Positions 49,860 to 61,875 of a DNA stretch of 64,000 bases are shown one piece after another (position 1 is the first letter of the stretch; every line of letters begins with the position of its first letter). Source of the DNA: Chitinophaga sedimenti (GTDB taxonomy: Bacteria > Bacteroidota > Bacteroidia > Chitinophagales > Chitinophagaceae). A program made the position numbers and the translations under genes. The notes under the pieces are model-generated. The model had not been told where the DNA came from. It searched no databases and was given only the letters and a program-made list of their open reading frames with translations. The DNA is taken from contig NZ_JAKUKA010000001.1 in NCBI RefSeq assembly GCF_023156195.1, positions 1,178,001 through 1,242,000 of the forward strand, given 5' to 3'.

Positions 49860-51419
49860 TTACAGGCTCCAGCCTTCATTTTGTTTCAGCGTGCCATTAC
49901 TCAGGTTGATTTGCTTCTGTGGTATCTGCAACAGTCCCTTGGTTTCGGAGCGGAAGCTCACGTTAAACTGTGCGTCCGTACTACTGTTATCGATGGCCTG
50001 TTTGGCCACGTTCAGGCCCTGCCGCAGCAAGTCCCAGTAACGTACACCTTCCAGCGCCAGTTCCAGCCTTCGCTCTTCCATGATGAGTGCTTTGCCTGCA
50101 GCATCGTTGGTTAAGGGTTTGCGGTGCGTGGTATTACGGAAAGCGCGGTCGCGCACCTGGTCATAATAGTGCTGCGCTTTGCCCAGGTCACCGTCCAGCT
50201 GCAGTTCTGCGGCCATCAGCAATACGTCGGAGAAGCGGAGCACCACGTAATCATAGAAGTTATCGATCTGGAAATCTCCGCCTACATCTTCGGGTTTCAG
50301 GTTGTTCATCGGCATATATTTTTTCCAGAAATAGGTGGTGTACTGCGGAAAGGTTTCGGCGTACGTGAGATTTTCGTCCGCAATCGAAATGATGGTGCCG
50401 GCTTTGCGTGTATCCCCGGTTTCGTAAGCATTGTACAGCTTCGGGTTTACCGGCCCTGCGCCCCAGCCCTTGTAATAAGGAAGCACCACTTTGTTCCGGA
50501 TGCCGATCATCACCATCATGCGGTTACCGTCGTTCTTGTCCCAGTTTGCCAGCCCTTTGTAGGTAAATTTGATGGCAAACACGGTTTCCTTGTTATCTTC
50601 TTTTGCGAAGTTGGCGCCGGCCGACTGCCACAGTAACGGGAAGGAATCAACGAGTCCGTAACCGCTGGTGTTGATCAGTTCTTCGAGGTACTCCCGCGCT
50701 TTCGCTTTGGTGGTTACGCCCGCAAGGTCGTTTTGGGCATAATAGCCCGTATAATACAGGAATACCCGCGCGAGCAGGGCTTGTGCCGACCAGCGCGTCA
50801 CACGCCCGTAATCGGCCTTGGGAATGACGCTGTAGGCGGTCGCCGGCAGGTTGGCGATGGCGAATTCCGGTCTTCGGCAATCAACTTATACACTTCCTCG
50901 GGCTTCGCCTGCGGCTGATAATACTCCGTGGGGTCCAGCGCTTTGGTGACCAGCGGAATATTGCCGAACAGGCGCACCAGGTCAAAGTAAAAGTAAGCGC
51001 GGAGGAAACGGGCTTCCGCGATGTAGCGGGTTTTGTTGGAGCTGTCCATACCCCAATTCACGTGGCCGATATTTTCGAGCAGCACGTTGGCGCGGTAAAT
51101 GCCCCTGGTAGTATTTCGTCCAGGGACCATCATTCGTATTGATGTCATTTTCAAACCTGTCCCAGCGTTTCCAGGCCATGTCTGACTCGCCCCCACCGCC
51201 GAAACAATTGTCGCTGGCGATTTCAGATACCAGCTGAATGTTGTCGTACCCGCCGATCTGGAGTACGTCATACACGGCCACCAGTGCTTCGAGGGCATCT
51301 TTGGGTGTCTTGTAAAAACTTTCGGTCGTTCTTTTGTTGATCGGGTCCCGTTCCAGGAAACTCTTGCTGCAGGAGGCCACGAGCGTGAGTGCTGCGAGGG
51401 CGTATAGTATCTTTTTCAT
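49860..51419 (-). CDS. SusD/RagB-like lipoprotein of the GH31 PUL
   Basis: About 519 residues. The lipoprotein signal is ALAALTLVASCSKSFLERD. SusD features are AEARFLRAYFYFDLVRLFGN, WSAQALLARVFLYYTGYY, EERRLELALEGVRYWDLLRQ and LKQNEGWSL. Breaks lie at C4 51102-51105 (repair joins KYYQG to IYRANVLLENIGHVNWG) and near 50866-50872 (LIAEDLEFAIANLPATAYSV). I chose MKKILYALAALTL at 51419. It is 13 bases after the SusC stop and pairs with that receptor at the outer membrane. Confidence 0.9.
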
Positions 51420-51432
51420 AAGGAAGATCAGT

Positions 51433-54400
51433 TTAGAATTTGACATTAATGCCGGCTATCAAAGATTTAGGTTGGGGATAGGTGCCGATATCGATACCGG
51501 ATGCCCATCCGCTCGGGCCATAACCCACTTCCGGGTCCATGCCCCTGTACTTCGTGAGGGTAAGCAGGTTGCCGCCCGATACGTAAATCCGGCATTGTTG
51601 CAGCGGCACGTTCTTCAGCAGGCTTCGTTTCAGATCATATCCCAGGTTGATGCTGCGTACGCGGAGGAATGAAGCATCGTGTACAAACAAGTCAGACGCG
51701 CGGTTGTAGTTCAGGTTCTTTTCGTCCGCAATGGTCATGCGGGGCAGGCGGTTGGAAGTACCTTCGCCTGTCCAGCGGCCCAATATGTCAGTACTGTAGT
51801 TGCTTAGTGGCCGCGAGAAGTCGCGGATGCCATCGAACACCTGGTTGCCGGATACGCCGTAGAGGTATACCGACAAATCCAGTCCTTTAAATCCAACACT
51901 CAGGTTCAGCCCGTAACTCAAGTCGGGATTGGGGTTGCCGATCATCGTTTTATCGTTTGCATCGATCACGCCGTCGCCATTGCGGTACAAAGCGTACGTC
52001 GCCAGGTACCGCATCGGGCTGAATTCTTTTCCCGCCTTTATCTACATAACTGTTTACTTCCTGTTGGTTCTGGAAGATGCCAGCTGTCTGCAATCCGTAG
52101 AAGAAGCCCATCGGCCGGCCCTGTTGTGCGCGGTAAAACTCATCCGCGCCCACGAAGTTGATGCCCGCTTCGCCCTGTATGATCTTCTCCTGGTTCGGAA
52201 TGTCTATTACTTCGTTCTTGTTGAAAGTCACATTCGGATTGATGCTCAGCGACACGTCGCCAAATGTGTGACGGTAACCTAAGCTGATTTCCACGCCCTG
52301 ATTTTTACGCTGCCACCGTTGATCATCGGCGGGTTGGCGCCGGCCAAAGCGGGTACGGGTGGGGCGATCAGCCAGTCTTTCGTGGTTTTGCGGTACCAGT
52401 CGGCGGTCAGACTGAAGTCGCCGAACAATTGTAAGTCCACGCCAATGTTTGCCTGCTCGGATGTTTCCCACCGCAGGTTGGGATTGGCTACGCGGTCGGG
52501 GGAGGAGCCCACGAACTGTACATCATCTTCTCCAAAGAAATAGTCTTTGTTGGTGGAAGTGACGGTAGCGAGATACAGGAAGTCATCGGTCGGCTGGTTA
52601 CCGTTCTGGCCCCATCCGGCGCGAAGTTTCAAAAAGTTCAACCACGAGCTTTGCAGGAACGTTTCGTTACTGGCCACCCATCCCGCGGAAACAGAAGGGA
52701 AGTATCCAAATCGGTTGTTAGCGCCGAATTTTGTGGAGCCGTCCGCGCGGAAAATACCGGTGATCATATACTTCTCCGCATAGTTGTAACCCACGCGCCC
52801 GAAGTATGATACAAGTGCACTTTCGTTGCGGCTGCCATTTACTTTACGTGTTTCTTCCAGGGTGCCGTTGTCGATCACCGAATGTGCAAAGTCCAGCACC
52901 AGCAGGTCTTCCTTCGATCCGCTCATGTTGAAGCCGTTGAATTCATTGGCCGTCATCCCCGCGAGCACGGTCAGGTTATGCTGACCAAAAGCACGTTGAT
53001 AAGAAATGGTGTTATCCCAGTTCCAGGTGGCATACCTGCCCATATCCTGGGCCGCGCGGGAGTGGTTATTTACGACGTTGGTAGATAAATTGTATGCCGG
53101 GAAAAAGGCGTTACCTGCCACGAAGTTTGCATCCAAACCGAAGTCACTGCGGAGTTTCAGCCCTTTAATAGGTTCTATTTCCAAATATGCATTACCTAAA
53201 AAGCGATCGGATTTTGTCTTGTTATTATACTGATAGTACATCAGCGCCACCGGGTTGGTTTCATCCGGGTTAAAGGCCGATTTGCCGAAGTCGCCCGCGG
53301 AGTCGTACACCGGGAACTGCGGACTGGCATTAATCACGGAGCGAAGGGAGTTGCCGTAAATATTGCCCACACCCACACCTTTTTTATTCGACATGGTGTA
53401 CGTGAAATTCTGTCCAAACCGTACTACGTCTTTATACATTTTATGTTCGGTACTCAGGCGGATGTTTACGCGTTCGTACTGCGACTGTCCTTTAAAGCCG
53501 ATGACCCCGTCCTGCTTCATATAGCCGATGGACGTGGAATACAGCGATTTGTCCGAGCCGCCGGAAATGGTCAGGGTATGACTTTGCATGGGTGCGTTTT
53601 TGTTATACATCGCGTCCTGCCAGTCGGTGCCTTTATCAAATTTGTTGATCTCGTCTAACGTAAAATACGGGGCCTGCCGGAGTTGATCGCCGCTTCATTC
53701 ATGATGATGGCGTACTCCTTTGCATTCAGCAGCGGCAGTTTGCGCGCGGGGTTCTGTACGCCGTAGAAGCCATCATAGCTCACGGTCATATCGCCCTTGC
53801 GGCCTTTCTTCGTGGTGATGAGAATAACCCCGTTCGCCGCGCGGGAACCGTAGATCGCTGCGGAGGCCGCATCTTTCAGTACGTCCATGGAGGCTACGTC
53901 GGAAGCATTCAGGTAACTGATGTCGCCGGTAGGTACGCCGTCTACAATGTAAAGCGGGTTGGAGTTACCCACCGTACCGGTGCCGGATGCGCACTTTCAT
54001 CGCTTCTCCGGGTTGGGCGGAGTTGGTGGTAATTTGCACGCCGGGTGTTTGTCCCTGCAAGGCCTGGTCTATCCGCAAGGTATGCGTTTCCTGCAGGTCT
54101 TCGCCGCCTACGTGGCCAATGGCACCGGTGTTCAGTTTGCGCTTTTCGGCGCCATAACCTACCACCACCACTTCGTCCAGGCCGGTACTGTTCTCGGCAA
54201 GTGTGATCTGCAGGCTGCTTCGGCCATTTACCGCGATCTGCTGTTTTACATACCCGATCAGCGATATTTCCAGCGTGTCGTTGTTATCCACCATTACCTG
54301 GAACGAACCGTCGGCACCGCTTACGGTACCGCTGCGGGTGCTTTTAACAAGTATGTTCACGCCCGGCAGCGGGCTCTTGTCAGTGGCGGCTATGACCCTG

Positions 54401-54502
54401 CCGCTCAGCGGGTGTTTGTCGCGTGGAACTGCGCCCGCTTTGGCCGCGGGAAGCAGACAAAGGAGCATTACGGCTCCCAGGAAGTTTGTACACGTTTTTC
54501 AT
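51433..54502 (-). CDS. SusC-like TonB-dependent receptor of the GH31 PUL
   Basis: About 1023 residues: beta domain ([20 protein letters not shown]), TonB-box-like [11 protein letters not shown], plug ([35 protein letters not shown]) and a barrel ending [11 protein letters not shown]. It has no STN domain, as expected when a hybrid two-component system does the sensing. Five breaks were found: T5 54495-54499 (two bases short; repair gives a signal peptide with [18 protein letters not shown]), CC 53983-53984 ([13 protein letters not shown]), G4 53669-53672 ([13 protein letters not shown]), T5 52302-52306 ([14 protein letters not shown]) and 51989-51991 ([14 protein letters not shown]). Confidence 0.9.
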
Positions 54503-54524
54503 AATAGAGGAATTTAATTTTTCA

Positions 54525-54538
54525 GGGAACGATTGCGT
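54525..54538 (+). repeat. Shared intergenic motif GGGAACGATTGCGT, copy in SusC leader
   Basis: This 14-base sequence lies 22 bases upstream of the SusC start (minus strand). It recurs exactly at 61804-61817 before the pectinesterase gene. Its first 12 bases recur on the minus strand at 49048-49059 after the binding lipoprotein gene. A partial AACGATTG copy is at 57377-57384 before GH31. Confidence 0.5.
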
Positions 54539-54561
54539 CTTAAAGCCTGTCTGTTGGGGAA

Positions 54562-57350
54562 TTACAGTTGTATCGTTTGTGCCTTGCCGTTATATTGCAC
54601 AGTTTTGTCCGCCGCACTATCCGGGTTAAAGGCCTTCGGCTTTTGCTTGTTGATGTATACCATACGGAATACCCTGTTCGTCAGCATTCCCGGGAAATCG
54701 CCTGCCCGGTCGCCAATGGTGAGTTGTTTCGTCGCTTCGTTATAGTTGATGGGTATCTCGCTGAACTTTCCTTTTTCATATTGATAATTGATGCGTTCAT
54801 CTTCGTACAGCGAAAACTGTGCATCGCGGCCGCCATACACGAATAATGTAAGGGTATCCGCCGGTTTTTCGCCGGTATATTGTAAGGCCGAGCCAGTGGG
54901 CACAATGCTGCCTTCCTGTATGTAGAGTGGAATACGGCCGAGTGGCGCATCAGCCTCGATAAACCGGCCGCCGGTCAGTTGTTTGCCGGAATAGTAATCG
55001 TACCAGCTGCTGCCGGCAGGCAGGTACAGGCGGCGCTGCCGCGCTTTATAGTGATACACCGGGTTTACCAGTAACGAAGGCCCAAACATGAACTGGTCAC
55101 CAATGTTGCGCACGGCAATGTCGTCCGGGAAATCCATCACCAGCGCACGCATGATCGTATAGTCGTGATGGTAGGTTTGTCCTGCCAGTGAATAGATGTA
55201 GGGCATAAGCCGGTAACGGAGCCGGTTGTAATACAACATCGAGTTATATTCTTCGCTGCCTTCTTCCGCGATGTTGAACACTTCCCTGTAAGGAAACTGT
55301 CCATGAGCGCGGAATAGTGGGCAGAAAGCGCCGTACTGGTACCAACGGGTATTGAGCTCGCGCCATTCCTTCAAAGCTTCACCGGTGGGCGCAGGGCGGT
55401 CATATTTATCTTCCACGAAGAAGCCGCCGATGTCTGTCGTCCAATATGGCAGGCCGGAAAGCGACATGTTCAGTCCCGCCGGTATCTGCCTTTCCATTTC
55501 ATCGAACCTGGCGGCAATATCGCCGCTCCAGCTGGCCGCGCCATAACGCTGGATGCCGGGAAATGCCGTGCGGGTAAGGATGAATACGCGCTGGTCATTA
55601 TTCACGGACCGTTGCCCTTCGTACACGCCCTGTGCATTCATCAGCGTGTAGCCGTTAAAGTATTGTTCCGCGGGACCTAACGCCGTTGGACTCATCAGCT
55701 TTTGCGGTGCTCGATGCTGGAGTTGGAATAGATGTCCGGTTCGGAAGCGTCCAGCCACCAAGCGTCTACGCCTTTGGAGAAAAGGTGCTCGTTCATCAGC
55801 TGCCAGAACAGGCTGCGGGCGCCGGGATGATAGGCGTCGTAAAAGGTGGATACATACCCTTTGCCAATCCAGTCGCGCTGGCGGTCCGCAATGTTTTGTT
55901 TGTACAACCATCCTTTGTCTTCAAACTTTTTATAGTTGCTGATGCCCTCGTAGAACTTGGGCCATACAGAAATCATGAAGTGCGTGTTGTATTGCCTGTG
56001 CAACTGGTCGATCATGCCTTTGGCATCCGGGAAACGTTTTTCATCAAACTCCTGGCTGCCCCAGGCATCTTCTTTCCAGTACGACCAGTCCAGCACGATA
56101 TTATCCAGCGGGATCTTTTTGTCCCGGAAGGTTTTCACCGTTTGCAGGATCTCGGCCTGCGTTTTATAACGTTCACGGCTTTGCCAGAAGCCCAGCGCCC
56201 ATTGAGGGAGCAGCGATGCTTTACCCGTAAGCGTACGGTAGCCGCTGATCACCTCGTCGAGTTGCTTCCCATAAACAAAGTAGTAGTCTATTTTTTCGGC
56301 AGCCTCCGAACTGAGGCTCATCTTATCTTTCAAATCGCGCGAAGGCCCTAACCACTTAAAGGAGAAAAAGGATTGGGCCGATTCGGGTATCCACTCTATT
56401 TTAAGTTGATGTGGTGTATTGGCCGTAAAAGACTGCTCAATAATACTGGGACCAGGGTTCCAGCTTTCGCGCCACCGGTCCAGCCGCAGTTGCCCATCTA
56501 CCCAAATTTTAATATAGCCCGAGGAGGTGGTATAGAACTTATAACGACCGTTTTCCTGCGGTTTTAATACCCCTTCCCACGTCACTTTGCCCTTATCCAG
56601 CGGAAAGCCGGCGGGCAGTGCATCGAGAGAAGCGATGTAAGTATAATCGATCTGCTGTTCCGGCCTACTGGTGTGTACTTTCCCATTCACGCTGTAATCG
56701 GCGGTAAGGGCGCCCAGTTCACCAATGGGGCGGGGCGCGCGGTCGTCGCCGAACTTCGTAATCGAATAATTATCCCACAGAATACCATAGTTACGGCTCG
56801 ATACGAGGAATGGTACTGCAGCGATGGCGTTGTATTGGGTAAGGTCTACATCCTTGTCTTTATAGTTTATCAACCCCGTTTGCGGCTGGCCCAGGCCGTA
56901 AAATGCTTCATTTTCGGGGGACAGGAAACTTTGTTTCACCTGGTATAAATCTTTGCCGCCAAACTCCACGGGCTTAAAACTTTTGGCTGCTTCTTTTAAA
57001 AGGATGTTGCCCGCCGCATCCCGGAAGGTAACGATGCCACTGCTGAGTTGCACGGAGGCAGAAAGGACGGCTGTTTTCAGCACTACCTCGTCGGGGCGCT
57101 CCAGTGATTCCCACTTTACCCCCGGCACTCCACTGGTAACTACCATCAGGCTGGGTGTTTGCGAAAACGTATCCTCAGCGCTCGCGGTTACATGAATAAT
57201 CTTCTCGGATACCACCTGCAGCTTTACCTGCCGCGCCCCACCGGAGGGCGGTTGTTTAAGGAAAACGATGAGTCCGTCGGGGAGCTTTTCGATATGGCCG
57301 GCAGTTGCGCGGCACGAAAACATAACGATCAGTATCAGTAACCTGGCCAT
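54562..57350 (-). CDS. GH31 alpha-glycosidase with PA14 insert (alpha-xylosidase-like)
   Basis: About 929 residues with signal peptide (ARLLILIVMFSCRATAG). A PA14-like domain is inserted in the N-terminal region (VTWEGVLKPQENGRYKFYTT, GYIKIWVDGQLRLDRWRESW). The GH31 barrel has LPQWALGFWQSRERYKTQ, the nucleophile Asp in WWLDASEPDIY and the acid/base Asp in SWSGDIAARFDEM. A PA14 insert is characteristic of xyloglucan alpha-xylosidases such as Xyl31A, so isoprimeverose-releasing activity is likely; alpha-glucosidase is the alternative. The break at T4 55700-55703 is repaired by one base (IEHRKKLMSPTALGPAEQ). A -7 element (TACATTTG on the minus strand, 57408-57415) lies upstream. Confidence 0.9.
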
Positions 57351-57407
57351 GCTTTTTTCATACGGGTGGAATTGTAAACGATTGACTTGTGGTTGATGCT
57401 TATACCG

Positions 57408-57415
57408 CAAATGTA
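57408..57415 (-). promoter_or_regulatory. Promoter -7 element for GH31/PUL
   Basis: TACATTTG on the minus strand matches TAnnTTTG, 57 bases before the GH31 start. No TTTG -33 box is visible, which suits an activator-dependent PUL promoter. A partial AACGATTG motif (57377-57384) lies in the leader between promoter and start. Between this and the regulator stop (57546) is a purine-rich stretch without other features. Confidence 0.45.
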
Positions 57416-57545
57416 GCAGCAGCAAGGATAGGTGATGGTACGGGGATGTTTTCGATTAGGGGTTATTTTGTTAAGGACGAGGGGGCGTTTTGATAGGAGG
57501 AGGGGTGGGTTTGTTAAGGGAGGTGGGAGTGGCTCGTCCCCACGC

Positions 57546-60500
57546 TTACTGCCCTCCGCCTTTAAACCGGGCCCCGTATGCGGACGGGAGCTCCTTAAAC
57601 TCCGCCTTAAAATACCGGGCAAAGTACTTGGGGTTGTTAAATCCAACCTCATACGCCACTTCCGCCACAGTTAGCTGGCTCTTTTCAAGCAATACGGCCG
57701 CCCGCTTCAGGCGGATGAGGCGTATAAACTCGATGGGTGTTTTCCCGGTGAGGGCGAGTATTTTCTTATAGGCGGTTACGCGGCTCATAAACAGGGTGCG
57801 GCTCAACTCTTCTACGGAAAAGTCCGCGTTGCTGATGTTTTCCTCCACGATAGCGGTGGCCCTTGCCATCAGTTGCTCGTCTGCCGGCGTTATTTCCGGC
57901 TGCGAGGGGTTGACTTCCAGCTTTTTGCGGTAGCTGTCGCGTAGCGACGCCTGTTGTGCAATGATGTTCCGTAGGCGGGACAACAGCATCCCAAAGTTGA
58001 ACGGTTTAGTGACGTAGTCGGTTACGCCCAGCTCCAGCGCTTCCAGCTGCTCCGTTTCGGCTGCCCGGGCGGTGAGCAGCACAATGGGAATATGCGTGGT
58101 GGCATGGTCGCGCCGTACCTTACGGCAAAACGCCAGTCCATCCATTTCGGGCATAGACACGTCGCTTACGATCAGGTCGGGCTTTTGTTGTTGCAGCAAA
58201 TCCCAGGCGATGCGGCCATTGGGCGCCTCCACGATGCGGAAGTACAGGCGCAGGTTATCTTTCAGGTAAAAACGGAAGTCTTCATTGTCTTCCACCAACA
58301 GCAACAGCGGCTTTTTACCGGGTTTTTCGGGCGCTTGCGGCGTTTCGGGCGGGCCGCCGGACATTACCTCCGTTTGCGGGGCTTTAACGGCCTGCTGCGC
58401 CGCGCCGTGCAGGGGGAACACGATCGTGAAGCAGCTGCCCATCTCGGGGGCGCTGTCTACAGCAATAGTGCCGCCATGTAGTTTTACGAACTCGGAGGTA
58501 ATACTGAGGCCGATGCCGCTGCCCTGGTTGAGTAAAGATCCGGGCAGCTCGTGCTGGAAAAACCGTTCGAATATCCGCTGCTGCTGTTCCAGCGGAATGC
58601 CGATGCCGGTATCTTTTACACTGATCTGGCAGGCGTCCGGCAGGCGCTGCATGCTCACGGTGATGCTGCCATTGTCCGGTGTGAATTTAAAGGCGTTCGA
58701 TAACAGGTTAAAGATGATTTTCTCCACCTTGTCGGGGTCGTATGGCATAATCACCGCTTCCGCATTACTTTCAAAGTGCAGGCGGATATGTTTTTTATCG
58801 GACAGGTCGGAGAAGGACTGCGTGAGCTCGCGAACATAGCTTACAATGTCGCCTTCCGTAGCGTGAAGTTTCAGCTCCTGCATTTCGAGTTTGCGGAAGT
58901 CCAGCAGCTGGTTCACGAGGTTCAGAAGCCGGCGGGCATTGCGTTGCATGAGGCTCAGTTGTCCTTTTATCTGGTCGTCGCCGGTATGTTGTAAGATTTT
59001 TTCCAATGGCGCCAGGATGAGGCTCAGCGGTGTCCTGAATTCATGGCTGATGTTGGTGAAGAAGCGTATTTTAAGTGCGTCCAGTTCGTGCATGCGTTGT
59101 GCTTCCTGGCGTTCCTGCGTTATGCGGAAACGCATGCGTTCCCGGTCCAGGGTAATGCGGCGGGCGAGTAGCAGGGCGCCGAGGACCAGCAGTGCATACA
59201 GGCCGAATGCCAGCGGGGTGCGCCAGAACGGGGCTGCACCGTAATCCGCAACGCCTGTTCCTGTCCGGTCCAGTCACCATCGCTGTCGATCGCTTTTACG
59301 AGTAAGGTATATACGCCCGGATCAAGGTTGGTATAGGTTACCTTGCGCGTGGCGCCGGCGGGTACCCAGTCTTTGTTAAAGCCTTCCAGTTTATACAGAT
59401 AGCGGTTCCTTTCCGGGTGGAAGTAATTGAGCGCGGCGAATGATACGGAGAACACGTTTTCGCGGTGCTTTAACGTAATTTCCGGCGACTGTGTAATGGA
59501 CTGGGAAAGGAGCACGCGGCCGTTCAGTTTTTCGCCCACGCTTAACGCCCGGTTAAACACTGCTATCTCCGTAAATACTAAGGGCGGCGCGTGTTGCGAC
59601 GAGCGGATGTTGTTCGGGTAAAAAGGTTAAAGCCATTGGAACCGCCGAACAGCAGCTCGCCCTTGCGGGTTTGCAGGGCGGCGTTTTCGTTAAACTCCTT
59701 GCCTTGGAGGCCGTCGGCTTCATCATAATTTTTAAAACGCAGATGGTTATAGTCGAGGCGGCTGATCCCGTTCGTGGTGCTCATCCACAGGTGCTTCTCT
59801 CCATCTTCCAATATATTAAGTACCGTGTTTTCAGGCAGACCGTCTTCTTTTCGAAAGGTGCGGATGGATTGTGCGGCTGCGTCATAGCAGTTCAACCCTT
59901 CGCGGGTGCCGGCCCACAGCAGTCCGCGGCTGTCTTCGTACAGGCAGATCACGTTATTGTTGCTCAGGGTGCCCGATTTTACCGGTAAATCCGAAAATTC
60001 GCCTGTCTGCGGTGCAAAACGGGTGATGCCATTGCTCGTTCCCAATACCAGTTGCCCGCTTTTATCTTCCAGTATCGAAGCTATGTAATTGCTTTGGACG
60101 GTTGTGTGGCGGTAGGTCGAAAAGTTGTTTTTTTCAGGATGATATAAGGCCAGCCCGCCGCCGAGCGTCCCTATCCAAAGGCGTTGCTGCCTGTCCTCAA
60201 AAAGTTCCCAGACATTGTTATTGGGCAAACTCTGTGCATCGCCGTCCACATGTTTGTAGTGAACAAAACGCCCGTTCTCAAAGCGCTCCAGTCCACCGGT
60301 ATACGTGCCTATCCAGAGCCGCTGCTGATGGTCGATCAGCAGGCTCACGATCACATTACTGCTGATGCTGGCCGCGTTACCCGGCTCATTCCGGTATTGC
60401 GTAAAGCTGCCGTTGCCTCGGTTAAAGTAAATAAGCCCGCCACCATTGGTGCCTATCCAGATATTGCCTTTCGCATCTTCCACGAACCGGTTTACATCGT

Positions 60501-61590
60501 CATAGGGCAGGCTGCGCGGGTTGTACGATTGGTTGCGGTACAGTGGAAATTGTTCGATGTACTCGTGGTAAGCATTCAATCCCTTTTTATAGGTGCCGAA
60601 CCATACAATGCCGTTGTTGTCGCGATAAAGTGACGTGATGCTGTTCTGGCTTAAACTCTTTGGATTCGCGGGTTGATGCAGCAGGTAGGTGATGCGCTGC
60701 TGTTTTTTGTTCAGCAGGTTCAGGCCGCCATGGTCCGTGCCGATCCATATTTGCCCGTGATTATCCTGCGTTACACCACGTACAATGTCGTTGTTCAGGC
60801 GTAGCGGGCCTTCGTGTTGGGTGTAATGCACGATGCCGCCGGTGGAGGCATTCAGGTAATAAAGTCCGCGTGCTTCACTGGTGCAGTAAAGCCATATGTC
60901 GCCATCCGCATCTACCATTAACCCGTAGTTCTGATTTGGGAGGCGTTGGGCAAACGTATACTGCTGCATCACTTCGCCGGTGCGGCCATGCAGCTTTTCG
61001 AGGATGCCGTTATGGTGTACGATCCAGATGTGTTTTTGTGCATCTTCTGCAATGGCTGTAATAGTGTCTGTCGCGATACTCTTGATGGCGCCGTGCTTCA
61101 GGGTCATCGTTTTGCCGCTCTTCGGATCATGGCGATACAGGCCTGCGGTGGGATGTACAAACCAGTACTGGCCGGCAGACGACTTCAGAATGGTGGTGAT
61201 GATGCCTGCCGGGATGCCCAGTTGTTGCAGGGCTTTGTCGTTGGTGCGTGTAAACTTTTCGGTGCGCGGATCATAAATGTTTTGTCCCGTGCCCGCCGAT
61301 ACCCACAGTAACCCGCCCGGCCCTTCCGCGATCCGGGTTACAATATCATCCGCCAGGGTAGTGGAATCACGCAGGTCGTGGCGGTACACTTTAAACTCGT
61401 ATCCATCGTAGCGGTTCAGGCCAGACATGGTACTGATCCACATAAAGCCGCGACTGTCCTGCAAAATATTATTTACCTGGTTGTTGGAGAGGCCATCGGT
61501 AATATTTGCATGCGTAAAAGAAAAATGATCGCTTTGCGCAATGGCTGGCACACGCATCAACAGGAATAATATGGGCAGAATGTATTTCAT
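57546..61590 (-). CDS. Hybrid two-component system sensor/regulator (HTCS)
   Basis: About 1347 residues, a one-protein PUL regulator. Order: signal peptide (ILPILFLLMRVPAIAQ), periplasmic two-component propeller repeats (about 25-650, e.g. GLSNNQVNNILQDSRGFMWI), Y_Y_Y domain (RYLYKLEGFNKDW), transmembrane helix (GLYALLVLGALLLARRI) and histidine kinase (FFTNISHEFRTPLSLILAP with phospho-His). Then come the ATPase (NLLSNAFKFTPDNG, DTGIGIPL), receiver (DLIVSDVSMPEMDG with phospho-Asp, YVTKPF) and AraC helix-turn-helix (VAEVAYEVGFNNPKYFARYF). Breaks: A5 59620-59624 (repair gives NLFYPNNIRSSQHAPP) and G4 59230-59233 (VQPPFWRTPLAFG). It should bind oligosaccharides in the periplasm and activate the adjacent PUL. 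Confidence 0.93.
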
Positions 61591-61635
61591 GAACAAGTGG
61601 AATCTTTCTAAGATAAGGAAAGGGGTTAAAAAAGA

Positions 61636-61661
61636 AAAAGGTTGAAAGACTTCAACCTTTT
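61636..61661 (-). other. Terminator-like hairpin in the HTCS leader
   Basis: Perfect 11-bp stem AAAAGGTTGAA / TTCAACCTTTT with a 4-base loop. On the minus strand it is followed by a T-rich tract (TTTTTCTTTTTT counting the stem's last bases), about 45 bases before the HTCS start. It could attenuate expression of the regulator. On the plus strand TTTTATT follows as well. Confidence 0.5.
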
Positions 61662-61803
61662 ATTGCTAAAATTCCACGTTATGACATTTGAGGGTCATAA
61701 TTACTTAACGCTCTTTTATAGAAAATATCTAATAATTATTATCGTTCGTTTGATAATGCAAAAATAAGGCCTGGGTTAACGCGCTCCAAAAATATCTTTT
61801 ACC

Positions 61804-61817
61804 GGGAACGATTGCGT
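61804..61817 (+). repeat. Shared intergenic motif GGGAACGATTGCGT, copy before pectinesterase
   Basis: An exact copy of the motif at 54525-54538, 58 bases upstream of the CE8 start and just after a possible -7 element (TATCTTTT, 61793-61800). It lies in the 285-base divergent region between the HTCS and CE8 genes. Apart from this and the hairpin, the region is AT-rich with no other feature I can name. Confidence 0.5.
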
Positions 61818-61875
61818 AAAAAAATAATCGCTTTTTTTTCTTTAAAGAATATTTTAGGTCGATAAATTCCCGTGT

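Noticed and set aside
55686..56351. Open frame of 221 codons on the plus strand inside the GH31 gene
   Set aside because: Antisense shadow; the minus strand carries the GH31 catalytic motifs.
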